From positions 155,941 through 219,940 of the forward strand of contig CALSRU010000004.1 of the NCBI GenBank assembly GCA_943788835.1: a DNA stretch of 64,000 nt, given 5' to 3'. This DNA comes from an uncultured Pseudomonadales bacterium. Its GTDB lineage: Bacteria > Pseudomonadota > Gammaproteobacteria > Pseudomonadales > UBA7434. Shown piece by piece: positions 37,919-46,150 of the stretch (the stretch's first letter is position 1; each line of letters opens with the position of its first letter). A model generated the notes under the pieces. The model did no database searches. It was not told the origin of the DNA and worked only from the letters and a program-made list of their open reading frames with translations. The translations under genes were made by a program, and so were the position numbers.

Positions 37919-38848
37919 ATGCGGTATACCATTCAAGATCTACTTTATCTAATGGAGTGTTTGCGTGCGCCTGTGGGTGGTTGTCCATGGGATCTTGCCC
38001 AAAGCCCTTCGACAATTATCAATTATTCCATTGAAGAGGTTTATGAGCTTGCTGCGGCGATAGAGCAAAATGATTCAGCGGCAGTACAAGATGAGTTGGG
38101 TGATGTTTTGTTTCAAGTGGTTTTTCTGGCACAGCTTGCGCATGAGAGCAAAGAGTTTGCGTTTGATGATGTTGTGCACGGGGTTTGCAAAAAGTTGTTG
38201 CGAAGACATCCGCATGTATTCCCTCGTGGTGTGCTATACCCCACAAACGAAGTAACGCCACAAAGCGAAGCTATTGATGCAGAAACTGTGGTTAAAAATT
38301 GGGAAGCCATTAAGCAGCTTGAACGCAATGACAAGCAGTTAGAGGGTTTATTTGCCGATGTGCCATTGGCGCTACCCGCGATGGCGCGTGCCGTGAAATT
38401 GCAAAAGCGTGCGGCCAGTATTGGCCTCGACTGGCCTGACATACACGGTGCATTTGCTAGTTTGAGCAGTGAACTGAGCGAGCTTGAAGCAGTTTTGCAG
38501 GCAATGCGCCCGATGCCAGCCGGCGAGGGAGGCGCTCTAAACAGCGCACAGGAAGCCGCTGTTAATACCGATGCTGATGCCGAGACAGACCGAGCTATCA
38601 TTGAGCAGCAGTTAGCCGACGAGCTTGGCGATGTTTTATTTAGCTGTGTTAACGTTGCCAGAAAAGCTGGGCTGAACCCTGAGCAGTGCTTACGCCAAGC
38701 CAATCAAAAATTTGCTCGGCGGGCCGAGTTTGTTAAAAACCAGCTAAATGGAGGCATCGGGGCATCAGCAGCGTTAGATAATTCAGCGGATGCAGATTTA
38801 TCGAGTAGCCTTGAAGCATTATGGGTGCAGGCTAAGCACCAGATATGA
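37919..38848 (+). CDS. mazG: Nucleoside triphosphate pyrophosphohydrolase MazG
   Basis: Hydrolyses NTPs to NMP and pyrophosphate, and in E. coli dampens ppGpp during starvation; it commonly follows relA. It has 309 residues from ATG 37919, against about 263 in E. coli. The N-terminal repeat has GGCPWDLAQS (20-29), E39-E40-x2-E43 and DELGD at 58-62. The second has LSSELSELEAV and DELGD at 234-238. The extra length comes from a Gly/Ala/Asp-rich insert at about 197-227 and an Ala/Ser/Asp-rich tail after 277. Catalytic residues are present, so activity is expected. Confidence 0.95.
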   Translation: MRYTIQDLLYLMECLRAPVGGCPWDLAQSPSTIINYSIEEVYELAAAIEQNDSAAVQDELGDVLFQVVFLAQLAHESKEFAFDDVVHGVCKKLLRRHPHVFPRGVLYPTNEVTPQSEAIDAETVVKNWEAIKQLERNDKQLEGLFADVPLALPAMARAVKLQKRAASIGLDWPDIHGAFASLSSELSELEAVLQAMRPMPAGEGGALNSAQEAAVNTDADAETDRAIIEQQLADELGDVLFSCVNVARKAGLNPEQCLRQANQKFARRAEFVKNQLNGGIGASAALDNSADADLSSSLEALWVQAKHQI

Positions 38849-39121
38849 AAATGGTTGTCGGGTATTTTCGAAAGTCTAGTTTTGCGCCAATTGTAAGCAG
38901 ATTCTCAAAGCGGCTATGTTGGTCGAGTGCTTGTTATCCGCTGGGGGAATGTGTATTGTTCGCTCATAAAGTAAGACCCCAAGCTCATTAGCGTCGAGTC
39001 TATACGTTTATCAGTAGCCAGTTAAAGCCATCTATGTAATCACAAGCGAATACATTTGTGTGGGTTAGACCACGCTAAAGGTTACTGTTGTCGCCGTTTT
39101 GTATTTTATAAGAGGTAGTTT

Positions 39122-39784
39122 ATGCGCATCATTTTGCTCGGCCCTCCTGGTGCAGGAAAAGGCACGCAGGCTCAATTTATTATGGAAGAGTTTGGTATAC
39201 CGCAAATCTCCACCGGCGATATGCTTCGCTCAGCTGTTAAAGAAGGCTCAGAGCTTGGCTTGAAGGTTAAAGAGGTGATGGCTAGTGGCGGGCTAGTTTC
39301 TGACGAGATTATTATCGCATTGGTTAAAGAGCGTATTCAAAAGTCTGACTGTAACAACGGTTTTCTTTTTGATGGGTTTCCGCGAACAATCCCTCAGGCG
39401 CAAGCGTTAATTGATGCGGGCGTGCCGGTCGATAATGTATTGGAAATTTGCGTAGAGGACGAAGCTATAGTTAATCGACTAGGTGGGAGACGTGTGCATG
39501 AGGGGTCTGGCCGAGTGTATCATGTTGATCACAACCCGCCTAAGCAAGAAGGTGTCGACGATATAACTGGCGAACCACTTATTCAGCGCGAAGATGATCA
39601 AGAAGCGACAATTAAGAAAAGATTGTCTGTTTATCATGAGCAAACAGAGCTATTGGTCGACTTCTACAAAACGATGCAGCCTGACAGTGCGGCCGCAATT
39701 CAAGCGCCGGCCTATTTTAGCGTCGCGGGTGTTGGTTCGGTTGATGAAATTAAGGCGAAAGTACTTAATTGTTTAAAAAAATAA
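39122..39784 (+). CDS. adk: Adenylate kinase
   Basis: Interconverts ATP + AMP and 2 ADP. It has 220 residues. The P-loop GPPGAGKGT is at 7-15, the AMP-binding region [10 protein letters not shown] near 28-37 and [14 protein letters not shown] near 81. A long LID domain ([37 protein letters not shown]) has no zinc-binding cysteines, as in the gram-negative form. ATG 39122 has AGAGG about 8 bases upstream. The gene is alone; the next coding sequence is nearly 0.9 kb away. Confidence 0.98.
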   Translation: MRIILLGPPGAGKGTQAQFIMEEFGIPQISTGDMLRSAVKEGSELGLKVKEVMASGGLVSDEIIIALVKERIQKSDCNNGFLFDGFPRTIPQAQALIDAGVPVDNVLEICVEDEAIVNRLGGRRVHEGSGRVYHVDHNPPKQEGVDDITGEPLIQREDDQEATIKKRLSVYHEQTELLVDFYKTMQPDSAAAIQAPAYFSVAGVGSVDEIKAKVLNCLKK

Positions 39785-39921
39785 GCATGTTACTCAAATA
39801 AAGCCCCTTTTTTGCCTTTGATGGACCGCAAGTGTTACTCGTTTTAATGCTGTTGTTTAAAGCCATGAATAAATAGGTTTTTTATCTTTATACAGTTTTT
39901 ATAGCATTTGGCACTTTGATC

Positions 39922-39941
39922 GGGCTTTTTATCTAAAGCCC
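39922..39941. repeat. Hairpin GGGCTTT/AAAGCCC
   Basis: Seven-base perfect arms with a six-base loop, 138 bases after the adk stop. No adjacent T-run, so a terminator role is uncertain. Confidence 0.5.
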
Positions 39942-40327
39942 CTGGATAGGCGAGTGAATTACTCAAGGAAGTTCGCAGGCAATGCGCAATGGCTGTTTTT
40001 AATCGCATGTCCCGCACCAGTTCCGAGTGAATATTTAAAATATAACGAAGAAAAATTCTTTTTTAGAATTGCGCGCCCTCTGATTCGGTTATTTACAATC
40101 GGCTTTATATCACCGTTGAGTATAAAAAGGCTTGTAGTGCTGAATCTATTGTTATCTTTGCAACATAGGCGTGTTTGCCGCCCAAAAAACTGAGCTAGTC
40201 AAAATCTGCTACATCGCTGATTAAGAAAAGCAGCTGTTTTTTATAATTGGTGCGTGGAACTTGTTGTACGGCGATTAAAAAATTTGGTTTTTTTAAGTAA
40301 CACTTGTTGTCTTAAATTGAGAAAAAA

Positions 40328-40356
40328 CAAAATAATATCCAATTGATATTATTTTG
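40328..40356. repeat. AT-rich perfect inverted repeat
   Basis: CAAAATAATATC (40328-40339) and GATATTATTTTG (40345-40356) are exact 12-base complements separated by CAATT. Such symmetry suits a dimeric DNA-binding protein or a weak hairpin. It lies about 300 bases before the H1-like gene. Confidence 0.8.
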
Positions 40357-40652
40357 AATAACTAACGACTAAATTGAATAAATTGTCTGTTTAAAGAGAT
40401 AACAGAGTTTTTTTTTCAAAAACAGGCATAAAAATTCATTTTTTCACAAAAAAAAACCTTGCAAGAGCGTGAATTTAGTTTACTTTTTAACTAAGATGAA
40501 GTGTCAGTTGTTAAATGTTGAGTTTTCTTAGAGAGTTGTTTCTTTATTCCCTTAGATTGCTTAAGCGCAGTATTTAATTTATTGGCTTTTGATCGATCAA
40601 CGTTGAAATTGTATTTGTCTAGACAACAACATGTAACGTGAGGAGACTCAAC

Positions 40653-41123
40653 ATGGCAATGGTAAAAAAGAAGGCCGCGACTAAACGCAAGGCCAAGAAA
40701 AAAGTAGCTGCTAAGAAGAAAACGGCAGTGAAAAAGAAAACAGCAGCCAAGAAAAAGGCTGTAGCCAAGAAAAAAGCAACAAAAAAGAAAGTTGTGAAGA
40801 AAAAAGCAGCGAAAAAGGCAGTTAAGAAGAAAGCAGTTAAGAAAAAAGTAGCCAAAAAGAAAGTCGCTAAGAAAAAAGTAGCTAAAAAGAAGGTAGCCAA
40901 GAAAAAAGTAGCTAAGAAGAAGGTAGCCAAGAAAAAAGTAGCTAAGAAGAAGGTAGCCAAGAAGAAGGTAGCCAAGAAGAAGGTAGCTAAGAAGAAGGTA
41001 GCTAAGAAGAAGGTAGCTAAAAAGAAGGTAGTTAAGAAAAAAGTAGCTAAAAAGAAGGTAGCCAAGAAGAAAGCAGTAAAGAAAACGGCTAAACGTAAGC
41101 CGGGCCGACCCCGCAAGGGCTAA
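40653..41123 (+). CDS. Histone H1/AlgP-like Lys-Ala repeat protein with C-terminal AT-hook
   Basis: A 156-residue, extremely basic protein built almost only from Lys, Ala and Val in KKxxAK-type repeats. Residues 66-140 are fifteen uninterrupted five-residue units, mostly VAKKK. The C-terminus [10 protein letters not shown] is a classic AT-hook (GRP core) that binds the minor groove of AT-rich DNA. It resembles AlgP and other eukaryotic-H1-like nucleoid proteins. ATG 40653 is chosen because GAGGAG (40640-40645) is 7 bases upstream. Likely a nucleoid-binding or condensing protein. A strong terminator follows. Confidence 0.85.
   Translation: MAMVKKKAATKRKAKKKVAAKKKTAVKKKTAAKKKAVAKKKATKKKVVKKKAAKKAVKKKAVKKKVAKKKVAKKKVAKKKVAKKKVAKKKVAKKKVAKKKVAKKKVAKKKVAKKKVAKKKVAKKKVVKKKVAKKKVAKKKAVKKTAKRKPGRPRKG
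40848..41072 (+). repeat. Tandem 15-bp coding repeats (15 units)
   Basis: Units of the form GTA GCC/GCT AAG AAG AAG follow one another without a break. Units 4-5 (40893-40922) are identical to 6-7, unit 8 equals 9 and unit 10 equals 11, which points to recent duplication by slippage. The length probably varies between strains without breaking the frame. Confidence 0.9.
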
Positions 41124-41128
41124 GCTGA

Positions 41129-41157
41129 AAAACCCCTCCTAGTGAGGGGTTTTTTTT
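41129..41157 (+). terminator. Rho-independent terminator after the H1-like gene
   Basis: AACCCCTC (41131-41138) and GAGGGGTT (41144-41151) form a perfect 8-base stem with a five-base loop, followed by a T-run to 41157. It starts 6 bases after the stop codon. Confidence 0.93.
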
Positions 41158-41258
41158 ACCTAAATAAAAGGGGTGCAATCAAAGTAGCCAATACTTGTTG
41201 TGAGCATGCGTCATTCGAGAAGATTTCCCACTTCTTGGATGTACTTATCAGTGCTTTT

Positions 41259-41957
41259 TTAAGAACTGTACTGCTCGAGTTTGGCAAAGTCAGAGGGATA
41301 ATTAATATTAACGCCAATATCCTGGCCTGAAAGCGACAGAGTGCTGGTATTGAGTCGCTTTAGCCAGTGTTTGACTGAGAGATTGGCAGGCTGTTGGCAG
41401 GACGCATCGAGTGTTTGTTGCATAGCATATGTTGCACTCTCGACCTCCAGGAGTAATAGTAGTCGTGCATGATCATCACCGACTACCGGATAGGCTGCGC
41501 TGCTGTTTGTTTGGTCGAGGAGTTTCGCCAGATCATTCACCAAACCCTGGGGTATAACGGGACTATCACAACTGCATACCATGATATGGCTCGGTGTGTT
41601 GAAATCCCCATGATTGGTTTTTTTGTCGTACCATTCGAGCAGAGCAAAGATCCCCGATAAAGGCCCGCTATCGGCAGGTAGTATTGAATCACGCAATATC
41701 AGCGGTTGATATTGCGTGTGGTAGGGGTGGCGATATTTTTTTGATAACTGCTGATAGCGTTGTAAATTATTATTGCAACTGATGGTTACCTTGCTTACCT
41801 GCGGTGCAAGTCTTTTGACAACATGTTCAGTTAGCGGTAATCCGCGCCATAGTTGCAGTCCTTTATCAATGCTGCCAAAGCGACGGGAGCGGCCACCAGC
41901 CAATACCAGTCCGGCGATCTGTTGTTTCGCAATAGGCGTGCTAGTTAGCGTGGTCAT
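41259..41957 (-). CDS. mobA: Molybdenum cofactor guanylyltransferase MobA
   Basis: Transfers GMP to molybdopterin to form the guanine dinucleotide cofactor. ATG 41957 gives 232 residues; the frame opens further upstream, but family proteins start about here. The nucleotide-binding motif LVLAGGRSRRFGSIDKGL is at 17-34, followed by DSGPLSGIFALLEW near 97 and the metal-binding MVCSCDSPVIP near 120. No other molybdenum genes are in the window. It is divergent from tsaB and convergent with the H1-like gene. Confidence 0.93.
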   Translation of the reverse strand: MTTLTSTPIAKQQIAGLVLAGGRSRRFGSIDKGLQLWRGLPLTEHVVKRLAPQVSKVTISCNNNLQRYQQLSKKYRHPYHTQYQPLILRDSILPADSGPLSGIFALLEWYDKKTNHGDFNTPSHIMVCSCDSPVIPQGLVNDLAKLLDQTNSSAAYPVVGDDHARLLLLLEVESATYAMQQTLDASCQQPANLSVKHWLKRLNTSTLSLSGQDIGVNINYPSDFAKLEQYSS

Positions 41958-42097
41958 GTTTGCTCGGAAAATTCGCTGGGTTGTTTTTTTAATAATGTGG
42001 CAAAAGGCATTGCTTAGCTTGTGAATCCAGCTTTTAGTGTAACATTTGATTCCTACCAAGGTTTGCTTTCCTTACTTGCTTATACGGGGCCAATTTT

Positions 42098-42826
42098 TTG
42101 AATATTCTTGCGCTGGAAACCAGCGGCACACACAGTCAGGTGGCACTGTTACATGACGGGGTTTTACTTCAGCGCACGGAGCAGAAGCCATCGCACTCTC
42201 GAATCTTATTAAATCTGATTGAGGAGGTTCTTGAGCAGGCAGGGCTCGATTTGAAGCGTTTGGATTGTGTTGCGGTGTGTGTAGGTCCGGGCTCGTTTAC
42301 TGGGTTACGAATTGGTATTGCTGTTGCGCAGGGTTTAGCGTTTGCCGCCCAGTTACCTATTGTGCCGGTATCTTCGCTGGCAGTTTTGGCGTTTGATTTC
42401 TACATTGATCACAAACAAGAGAGAGACGCTGGCGCTTTAGTTTTAGCCACCATTGATGCACGCAAGAGCGAGGTCTATTGCGGTTGGTATTGCAGTGACC
42501 ATGGTGGTGTCAGACTCGTAGGTAAACAGCAGGTATTGCCGCCTAGCGAATTGCCCAGCGTGCCAGTTTCTTCATTGGTCGATAATAATTCTACATTGAC
42601 TGAGTTGGCGGTGGATAATGCAGCGAGGTATATCCTGGGGTCGGGCATGCTTTATAGGGCGCAGATGCCTGAGTGGGCTAGTAGTCTTTTGAGTCTTGAT
42701 AGCTGCAATGCGGCGCCGTCGGTAGGCGGAGTGATAGGATTGGCTGAGCACCAATTTATGCGTAGAGAAACCGTTAAATCTACCGAGTTGCGACCCATTT
42801 ATGTGCGCGACAAGGTTACCGACTAA
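42098..42826 (+). CDS. tsaB: tRNA threonylcarbamoyladenosine protein TsaB
   Basis: A partner of TsaD in making t6A37 on ANN-decoding tRNAs. It has 242 residues. The ASKHA-fold motifs are MNILALETSGTHSQVAL at 1-17, VCVGPGSFTGLRIGIAVAQGLAFA near 62-85 and VLATIDARKSEVYCGWY near 117. The only suitable start is a TTG at 42098, since family proteins begin M-x-ILALETS; this rarer start may lower expression. It is 140 bases from mobA on the opposite strand and 184 bases before uppP. Confidence 0.95.
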   Translation: MNILALETSGTHSQVALLHDGVLLQRTEQKPSHSRILLNLIEEVLEQAGLDLKRLDCVAVCVGPGSFTGLRIGIAVAQGLAFAAQLPIVPVSSLAVLAFDFYIDHKQERDAGALVLATIDARKSEVYCGWYCSDHGGVRLVGKQQVLPPSELPSVPVSSLVDNNSTLTELAVDNAARYILGSGMLYRAQMPEWASSLLSLDSCNAAPSVGGVIGLAEHQFMRRETVKSTELRPIYVRDKVTD

Positions 42827-43010
42827 GGCAATTTGAACTGCTATGCTTTTATAGGCTTGATAATAAAGAGCGACGTTCTTATTATAAAAACCGACTGTTT
42901 TGCGTAATGACTTAACGATTGGTGAATACTTAACGGTAGTTTTTGAGCCGTGATTTTACTTAATGACGTTAGCGCGCTCTCGTCTTTGACCAACTGGGTA
43001 TTTGCTTTAA

Positions 43011-43865
43011 ATGGATTTCATCCAAACATTTCTTTTGGCTCTCATTCAAGGGGTCTCCGAGTTTTTGCCTATTTCGAGCTCGGCTCATCTGATTTTGCCG
43101 GCGCAGCTACTCAAGTGGCCCGATCAAGGACTGCTATTTGATGTGGCCGTGCATGTGGGCTCACTCAGCGCGGTTATTTTTTATTTTAGGCATGAGTTGC
43201 GCGCAATGGCTAGGGCTTGGCTCGTAAGCTTTGCTTCTGTGCCTTTGCTACTCAATGGGCGTTCGGGGGTTGGCGTTAAAAGCTGGGTCAAAGATCCGCA
43301 GGCACAATTAGCCTGGATGCTCATCCTGGCTTCGTTGCCGACAGTGGCGGTGGGTTTTTTAGCGAAAGATTTTATTGGCACTCATTTGCGTTCAACCGCA
43401 GTTATTGCGACCACAACGTTGGTGTTTGGTTTATTGCTCGGTATAGCTGAGTGGCGCAGTAGGCGCAACGTACAAGCACTGCCACTGAGTTTCAGGCTAG
43501 CGATGCTCATCGGTGCCGCTCAGGTATTTGCACTGGTGCCCGGCACTTCACGCTCGGGCGTGACCATAACTGCAGCGGTGCTGCTGGGCATGTCAAAAAA
43601 AGAGGGCGCAAACTTTTCTTTCTTATTATCTATTCCGATCATTTTTGGCGCTGGTTGCCTGCTCAGTATCGAGTTATTTGAGCAAAATACGATCGTCCAT
43701 TGGCCGCAATTATTTACCGCAGTGTTGGTGAGTGCGGTGAGTGCCTGGTGTTGTATTGCGTTATTTCTGCGCGTAATTGAGCGCATTGGGCTCATGCCAT
43801 TTGTTTGGTATCGACTGGTTCTTGGCTTGGCGTTGATTGTGCTAATGATTACGTCAGGCGCTTGA
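43011..43865 (+). CDS. uppP: Undecaprenyl-diphosphatase UppP (BacA)
   Basis: An integral membrane enzyme that dephosphorylates undecaprenyl diphosphate to recycle the cell-wall lipid carrier and confers bacitracin tolerance. It has 284 residues and about eight membrane helices. Motif 1, LIQGVSEFLPISSSAHLIL (11-29), contains the essential glutamate, serines and histidine. Motif 2, VPGTSRSGVTITAAVLLGMSK, is near 177-197. ATG 43011. A hypothetical protein gene follows with its own likely promoter. Confidence 0.97.
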   Translation: MDFIQTFLLALIQGVSEFLPISSSAHLILPAQLLKWPDQGLLFDVAVHVGSLSAVIFYFRHELRAMARAWLVSFASVPLLLNGRSGVGVKSWVKDPQAQLAWMLILASLPTVAVGFLAKDFIGTHLRSTAVIATTTLVFGLLLGIAEWRSRRNVQALPLSFRLAMLIGAAQVFALVPGTSRSGVTITAAVLLGMSKKEGANFSFLLSIPIIFGAGCLLSIELFEQNTIVHWPQLFTAVLVSAVSAWCCIALFLRVIERIGLMPFVWYRLVLGLALIVLMITSGA

Positions 43866-43964
43866 GCCTGCAGCGTGCCAAACACCACACCCGCCATATT
43901 GCCCGTTTAGTGTCGCCGCAGTGTGCCGCGTTGGCATTGGAAGGGCTAGGCGGTGATCAGGCCC

Positions 43965-43992
43965 TTGCGCGAGCATCGACAGGCGCTATAAT
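43965..43992 (+). promoter_or_regulatory. Predicted sigma-70 promoter for the gene at 44069
   Basis: -35 TTGCGC (43965-43970), 16-base spacer, -10 TATAAT (43987-43992). It is 77 bases before the TTG start and is the best housekeeping-type promoter I could see in the window. Confidence 0.5.
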
Positions 43993-44068
43993 CGGGCGCA
44001 CTTACTCAGCGCAGCACCGCTTTAAACGCGGCTCGAGGCGCGGACAAGTTTCAGTTGAGGACGGCTAA

Positions 44069-44428
44069 TTGCCCATTTCGTCAGTTACCAATGGCTCTAC
44101 CTATCTTCCCGCCCAGGGGCGAGAGGCGCGCTCGCGTCCGGCCATTGTTGAAATTGATGATAAAAGTGGTGAGGTAAGCGATCAGCGTGGTGAGGCACAG
44201 CGGCAATTTGCGGAACTAGATGCTGGATCTGAACGCCGTGTTATCACATCGGTAAGTCAGCTTGATAGTCAAGATAGTAGTCAGCGCTTTCGCGCCAGTC
44301 CATCCTTTGAAAACTTGTCCTCGGCACAGAGTAATGCGGTGCTTAGCTATTTGTCGACCCAGAGCCTAGGTGCGACCGAAGCGCCTGCGGGTAGCGAATT
44401 AATTGTTGGTGTCGATACATTTGTTTAG
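44069..44428 (+). CDS. Hypothetical protein with polar, low-complexity N-terminus
   Basis: A 119-residue protein, rich in Ser, Glu, Gln and Arg, with no membrane segment. The TTG start at 44069 is supported by a GAGG ribosome-binding site (44057-44060) eight bases upstream and by the promoter at 43965. The frame has a stop immediately before, so nothing longer is possible. The second half (SFENLSSAQSNAVLSYLSTQSLG) may be helical. Similar short polar proteins follow cell-wall genes in other gammaproteobacteria, but I do not recognise a named family. Confidence 0.65.
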   Translation: MPISSVTNGSTYLPAQGREARSRPAIVEIDDKSGEVSDQRGEAQRQFAELDAGSERRVITSVSQLDSQDSSQRFRASPSFENLSSAQSNAVLSYLSTQSLGATEAPAGSELIVGVDTFV

Positions 44429-44624
44429 CCACAAATACTTCAGGCATATTGTTGTTTAGCTCGTGTTGCTGAGTACCAATGCTTGGCGCGCAATCTCTAC
44501 TTGCCTTATCGGGCTCGCCTATCAAATTCAGCTAAGACCGAGCAGCCTTTGCGTATGTTGTACCTATTCAAGATGGGCAGGATTGCCGAGGCTCATTGTG
44601 CGACTGTTAAGAAGTTATGGTTTG

Positions 44625-44654
44625 ATAGGCTATTGATTACTACAATAGATCTAT
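44625..44654. promoter_or_regulatory. Two ATAG/CTAT dyads upstream of the M18 aminopeptidase gene
   Basis: ATAGGCTAT (44625-44633) and ATAGATCTAT (44645-44654) are both symmetric, with centres about two helical turns apart and the second dyad ending 62 bases before the start codon. This could be a tandem operator. ATAG/CTAT half-sites occur in OxyR consensus sites, but the inner spacing does not fit that well. Confidence 0.35.
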
Positions 44655-44716
44655 CGATGTAATAAAAACTTGCCGTGATAAACAGTGGCTGAACCGATAA
44701 CTCCCCAGGAAAATGT

Positions 44717-46069
44717 ATGACCATCCAGCATGACAGCCAGCCCAACACAATAACCTCGCGACGCGAGGTTATTAACCGCGGGATCTGCAATTTCATTGAT
44801 CAGTCGCCGACGCCTTTTCATGCCACGCAGAGTATAAGTAAATTATTATCCGAGGCGGGCTTTCAGTTACTGGATGAGAGTGAGTGCTGGACACTTAAAG
44901 CGGGCAAAAAATATTACGTTACCCGCAATCAATCTTCATTGATCGCCTGGCAGCAAGGGGCAAAGCCTGTGGCTGAGTGCGGTTGGCGAATGCTGGGTGC
45001 GCATACCGATAGCCCATGCCTGAAAATAAAACCACAGCCAGATCTGCATAAGCATAATGCTTGGAGACTTGGTGTAGAAGTATATGGGGGCGCGCTGCTG
45101 AACCCATGGTTCGATCGAGATTTGTCTATTGCGGGCCGTGTGCATTACTCAGATGGCTCTGGAGCGATTCAATCGGCGTTAGTTGATTTTAAATGCCCGA
45201 TCGCAACAATTCCGAGCCTAGCTATTCACTTAGATCGCGAAGCGAATAAGTCTCGGACAATCAATCCTCAGCAGCATTTGCCGGTATTGTTAAGCGTCGA
45301 TGCGCAAGTAAGTGATGGTGATTTTCAGCAGTTGCTAATTGAGCAAGTCGAGCGTAACCAAGCGTCAGACAATGGAGTGGGCGAGCGAAAAGTTCTCGAT
45401 CATGAGCTGTACCTTTACGATACTCAGTCAGCAGCCATTATTGGTTTACATGGTGATTTTATTGCTGCAGCCAGGCTTGATAACTTGCTTTCTTGCTATG
45501 TCGACACCCAAGCCTTAATTCATGCGTGTGACGAACGGGGGCCTGCTGCGGATTGGTCGCTCTTAGTGTGTAGTGATCACGAAGAGGTGGGGAGCCAAAC
45601 GGCCGCTGGGGCAGGTGGTCCATTTTTGTCACAGGTGCTTCAGCGTATTGAATCAGAGCCGAGTAATCTAGCTCGTGCTTTATCTTGCTCGATGCTTATT
45701 TCTACAGATAACGCTCATGCACTGCACCCTAATTATGCCGATAAACTCGATGCGAATCATGCGCCTCTTATGAACGGAGGCCCAGTTATTAAAGTAAATG
45801 CGAATCAACGCTACGCATCAAATAGCGAGACGCAGGCCGTCTTTCGCGCTATTTGTAGTGCGCGAGATATCCCTGTGCAAAACTTTGTGATGCGCAGTGA
45901 CATGGCTTGCGGTAGTACGATTGGTCCAATTACTGCGAGCGAATTGGGAGTCAAAACACTCGATATTGGCTTGCCTACATTTGCCATGCACTCCATACGA
46001 GAACTGGCTGGCAGTCATGATGCACTGCTGATGCACGAAGCGCTCAAAGCGTTTTACGCTCGCTTGTAG
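44717..46069 (+). CDS. M18 family aminopeptidase (aspartyl/neutral, ApeB-like)
   Basis: A zinc aminopeptidase forming large tetrahedral cytosolic shells in the family. It has 450 residues. The metal site begins with LGAHTDSPCLKIKP near 93-106 (His, then Asp), followed by FIAAARLDNLLSCYV, SDHEEVGSQTAAGAGGPFL and the C-terminal PTFAMHSIRELAGSHD with the last metal histidine. The N-terminus has about 20 extra residues before the usual REVINRGICNFIDQSPTPFHA, and the codons of residues 12-19 form a 25-bp palindrome. No alternative start lies after the palindrome. Confidence 0.93.
   Translation: MTIQHDSQPNTITSRREVINRGICNFIDQSPTPFHATQSISKLLSEAGFQLLDESECWTLKAGKKYYVTRNQSSLIAWQQGAKPVAECGWRMLGAHTDSPCLKIKPQPDLHKHNAWRLGVEVYGGALLNPWFDRDLSIAGRVHYSDGSGAIQSALVDFKCPIATIPSLAIHLDREANKSRTINPQQHLPVLLSVDAQVSDGDFQQLLIEQVERNQASDNGVGERKVLDHELYLYDTQSAAIIGLHGDFIAAARLDNLLSCYVDTQALIHACDERGPAADWSLLVCSDHEEVGSQTAAGAGGPFLSQVLQRIESEPSNLARALSCSMLISTDNAHALHPNYADKLDANHAPLMNGGPVIKVNANQRYASNSETQAVFRAICSARDIPVQNFVMRSDMACGSTIGPITASELGVKTLDIGLPTFAMHSIRELAGSHDALLMHEALKAFYARL
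44749..44773. repeat. 25-bp perfect interrupted palindrome in the first codons
   Basis: AATAACCTCGCG and CGCGAGGTTATT are 12-base arms around a single A, 32 bases inside the aminopeptidase gene. In mRNA this would be a very stable hairpin just after the start codon. Confidence 0.85.
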
Positions 46070-46150
46070 GTTTGGTTTTTTAGATGCCTGCTCACTCGCT
46101 ACTGCAAGATCCTATCACCTCTCTTTCTCTACCAGTTTGACGGTTAAACC

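Larger units (their letters stand above)
39785..40652. other. AT-rich region without a convincing gene
   Basis: 868 bases between adk and the H1-like gene, noticeably richer in A/T and in A- or T-runs than its surroundings, especially 40220-40480. It contains a hairpin GGGCTTT/AAAGCCC (39922-39941) and a perfect AT-rich inverted repeat (40328-40356). A 79-codon frame at 39954 looks non-coding. A regulatory region or a small RNA is possible. Confidence 0.5.

Noticed and set aside
38113-38703. 196-codon minus-strand frame opposite mazG
   Set aside because: Antisense shadow of a clearly conserved gene, with Ser/Cys-rich composition typical of such shadows.
39954-40193. 79-codon plus-strand frame after adk
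   Set aside because: GTG start with no spaced ribosome-binding site and irregular, AT-driven amino-acid composition.
40619-41116. Long minus-strand frame opposite the H1-like gene, very rich in Phe, Leu, Thr and Ala
   Set aside because: It is the mirror of the Lys-rich repeat codons; no start signal, and the plus-strand gene has a ribosome-binding site, AT-hook and terminator.
43805-44068. 87-codon frame between uppP and the hypothetical gene
   Set aside because: It starts inside uppP and contains the promoter and ribosome-binding site of the next gene; no family resemblance.
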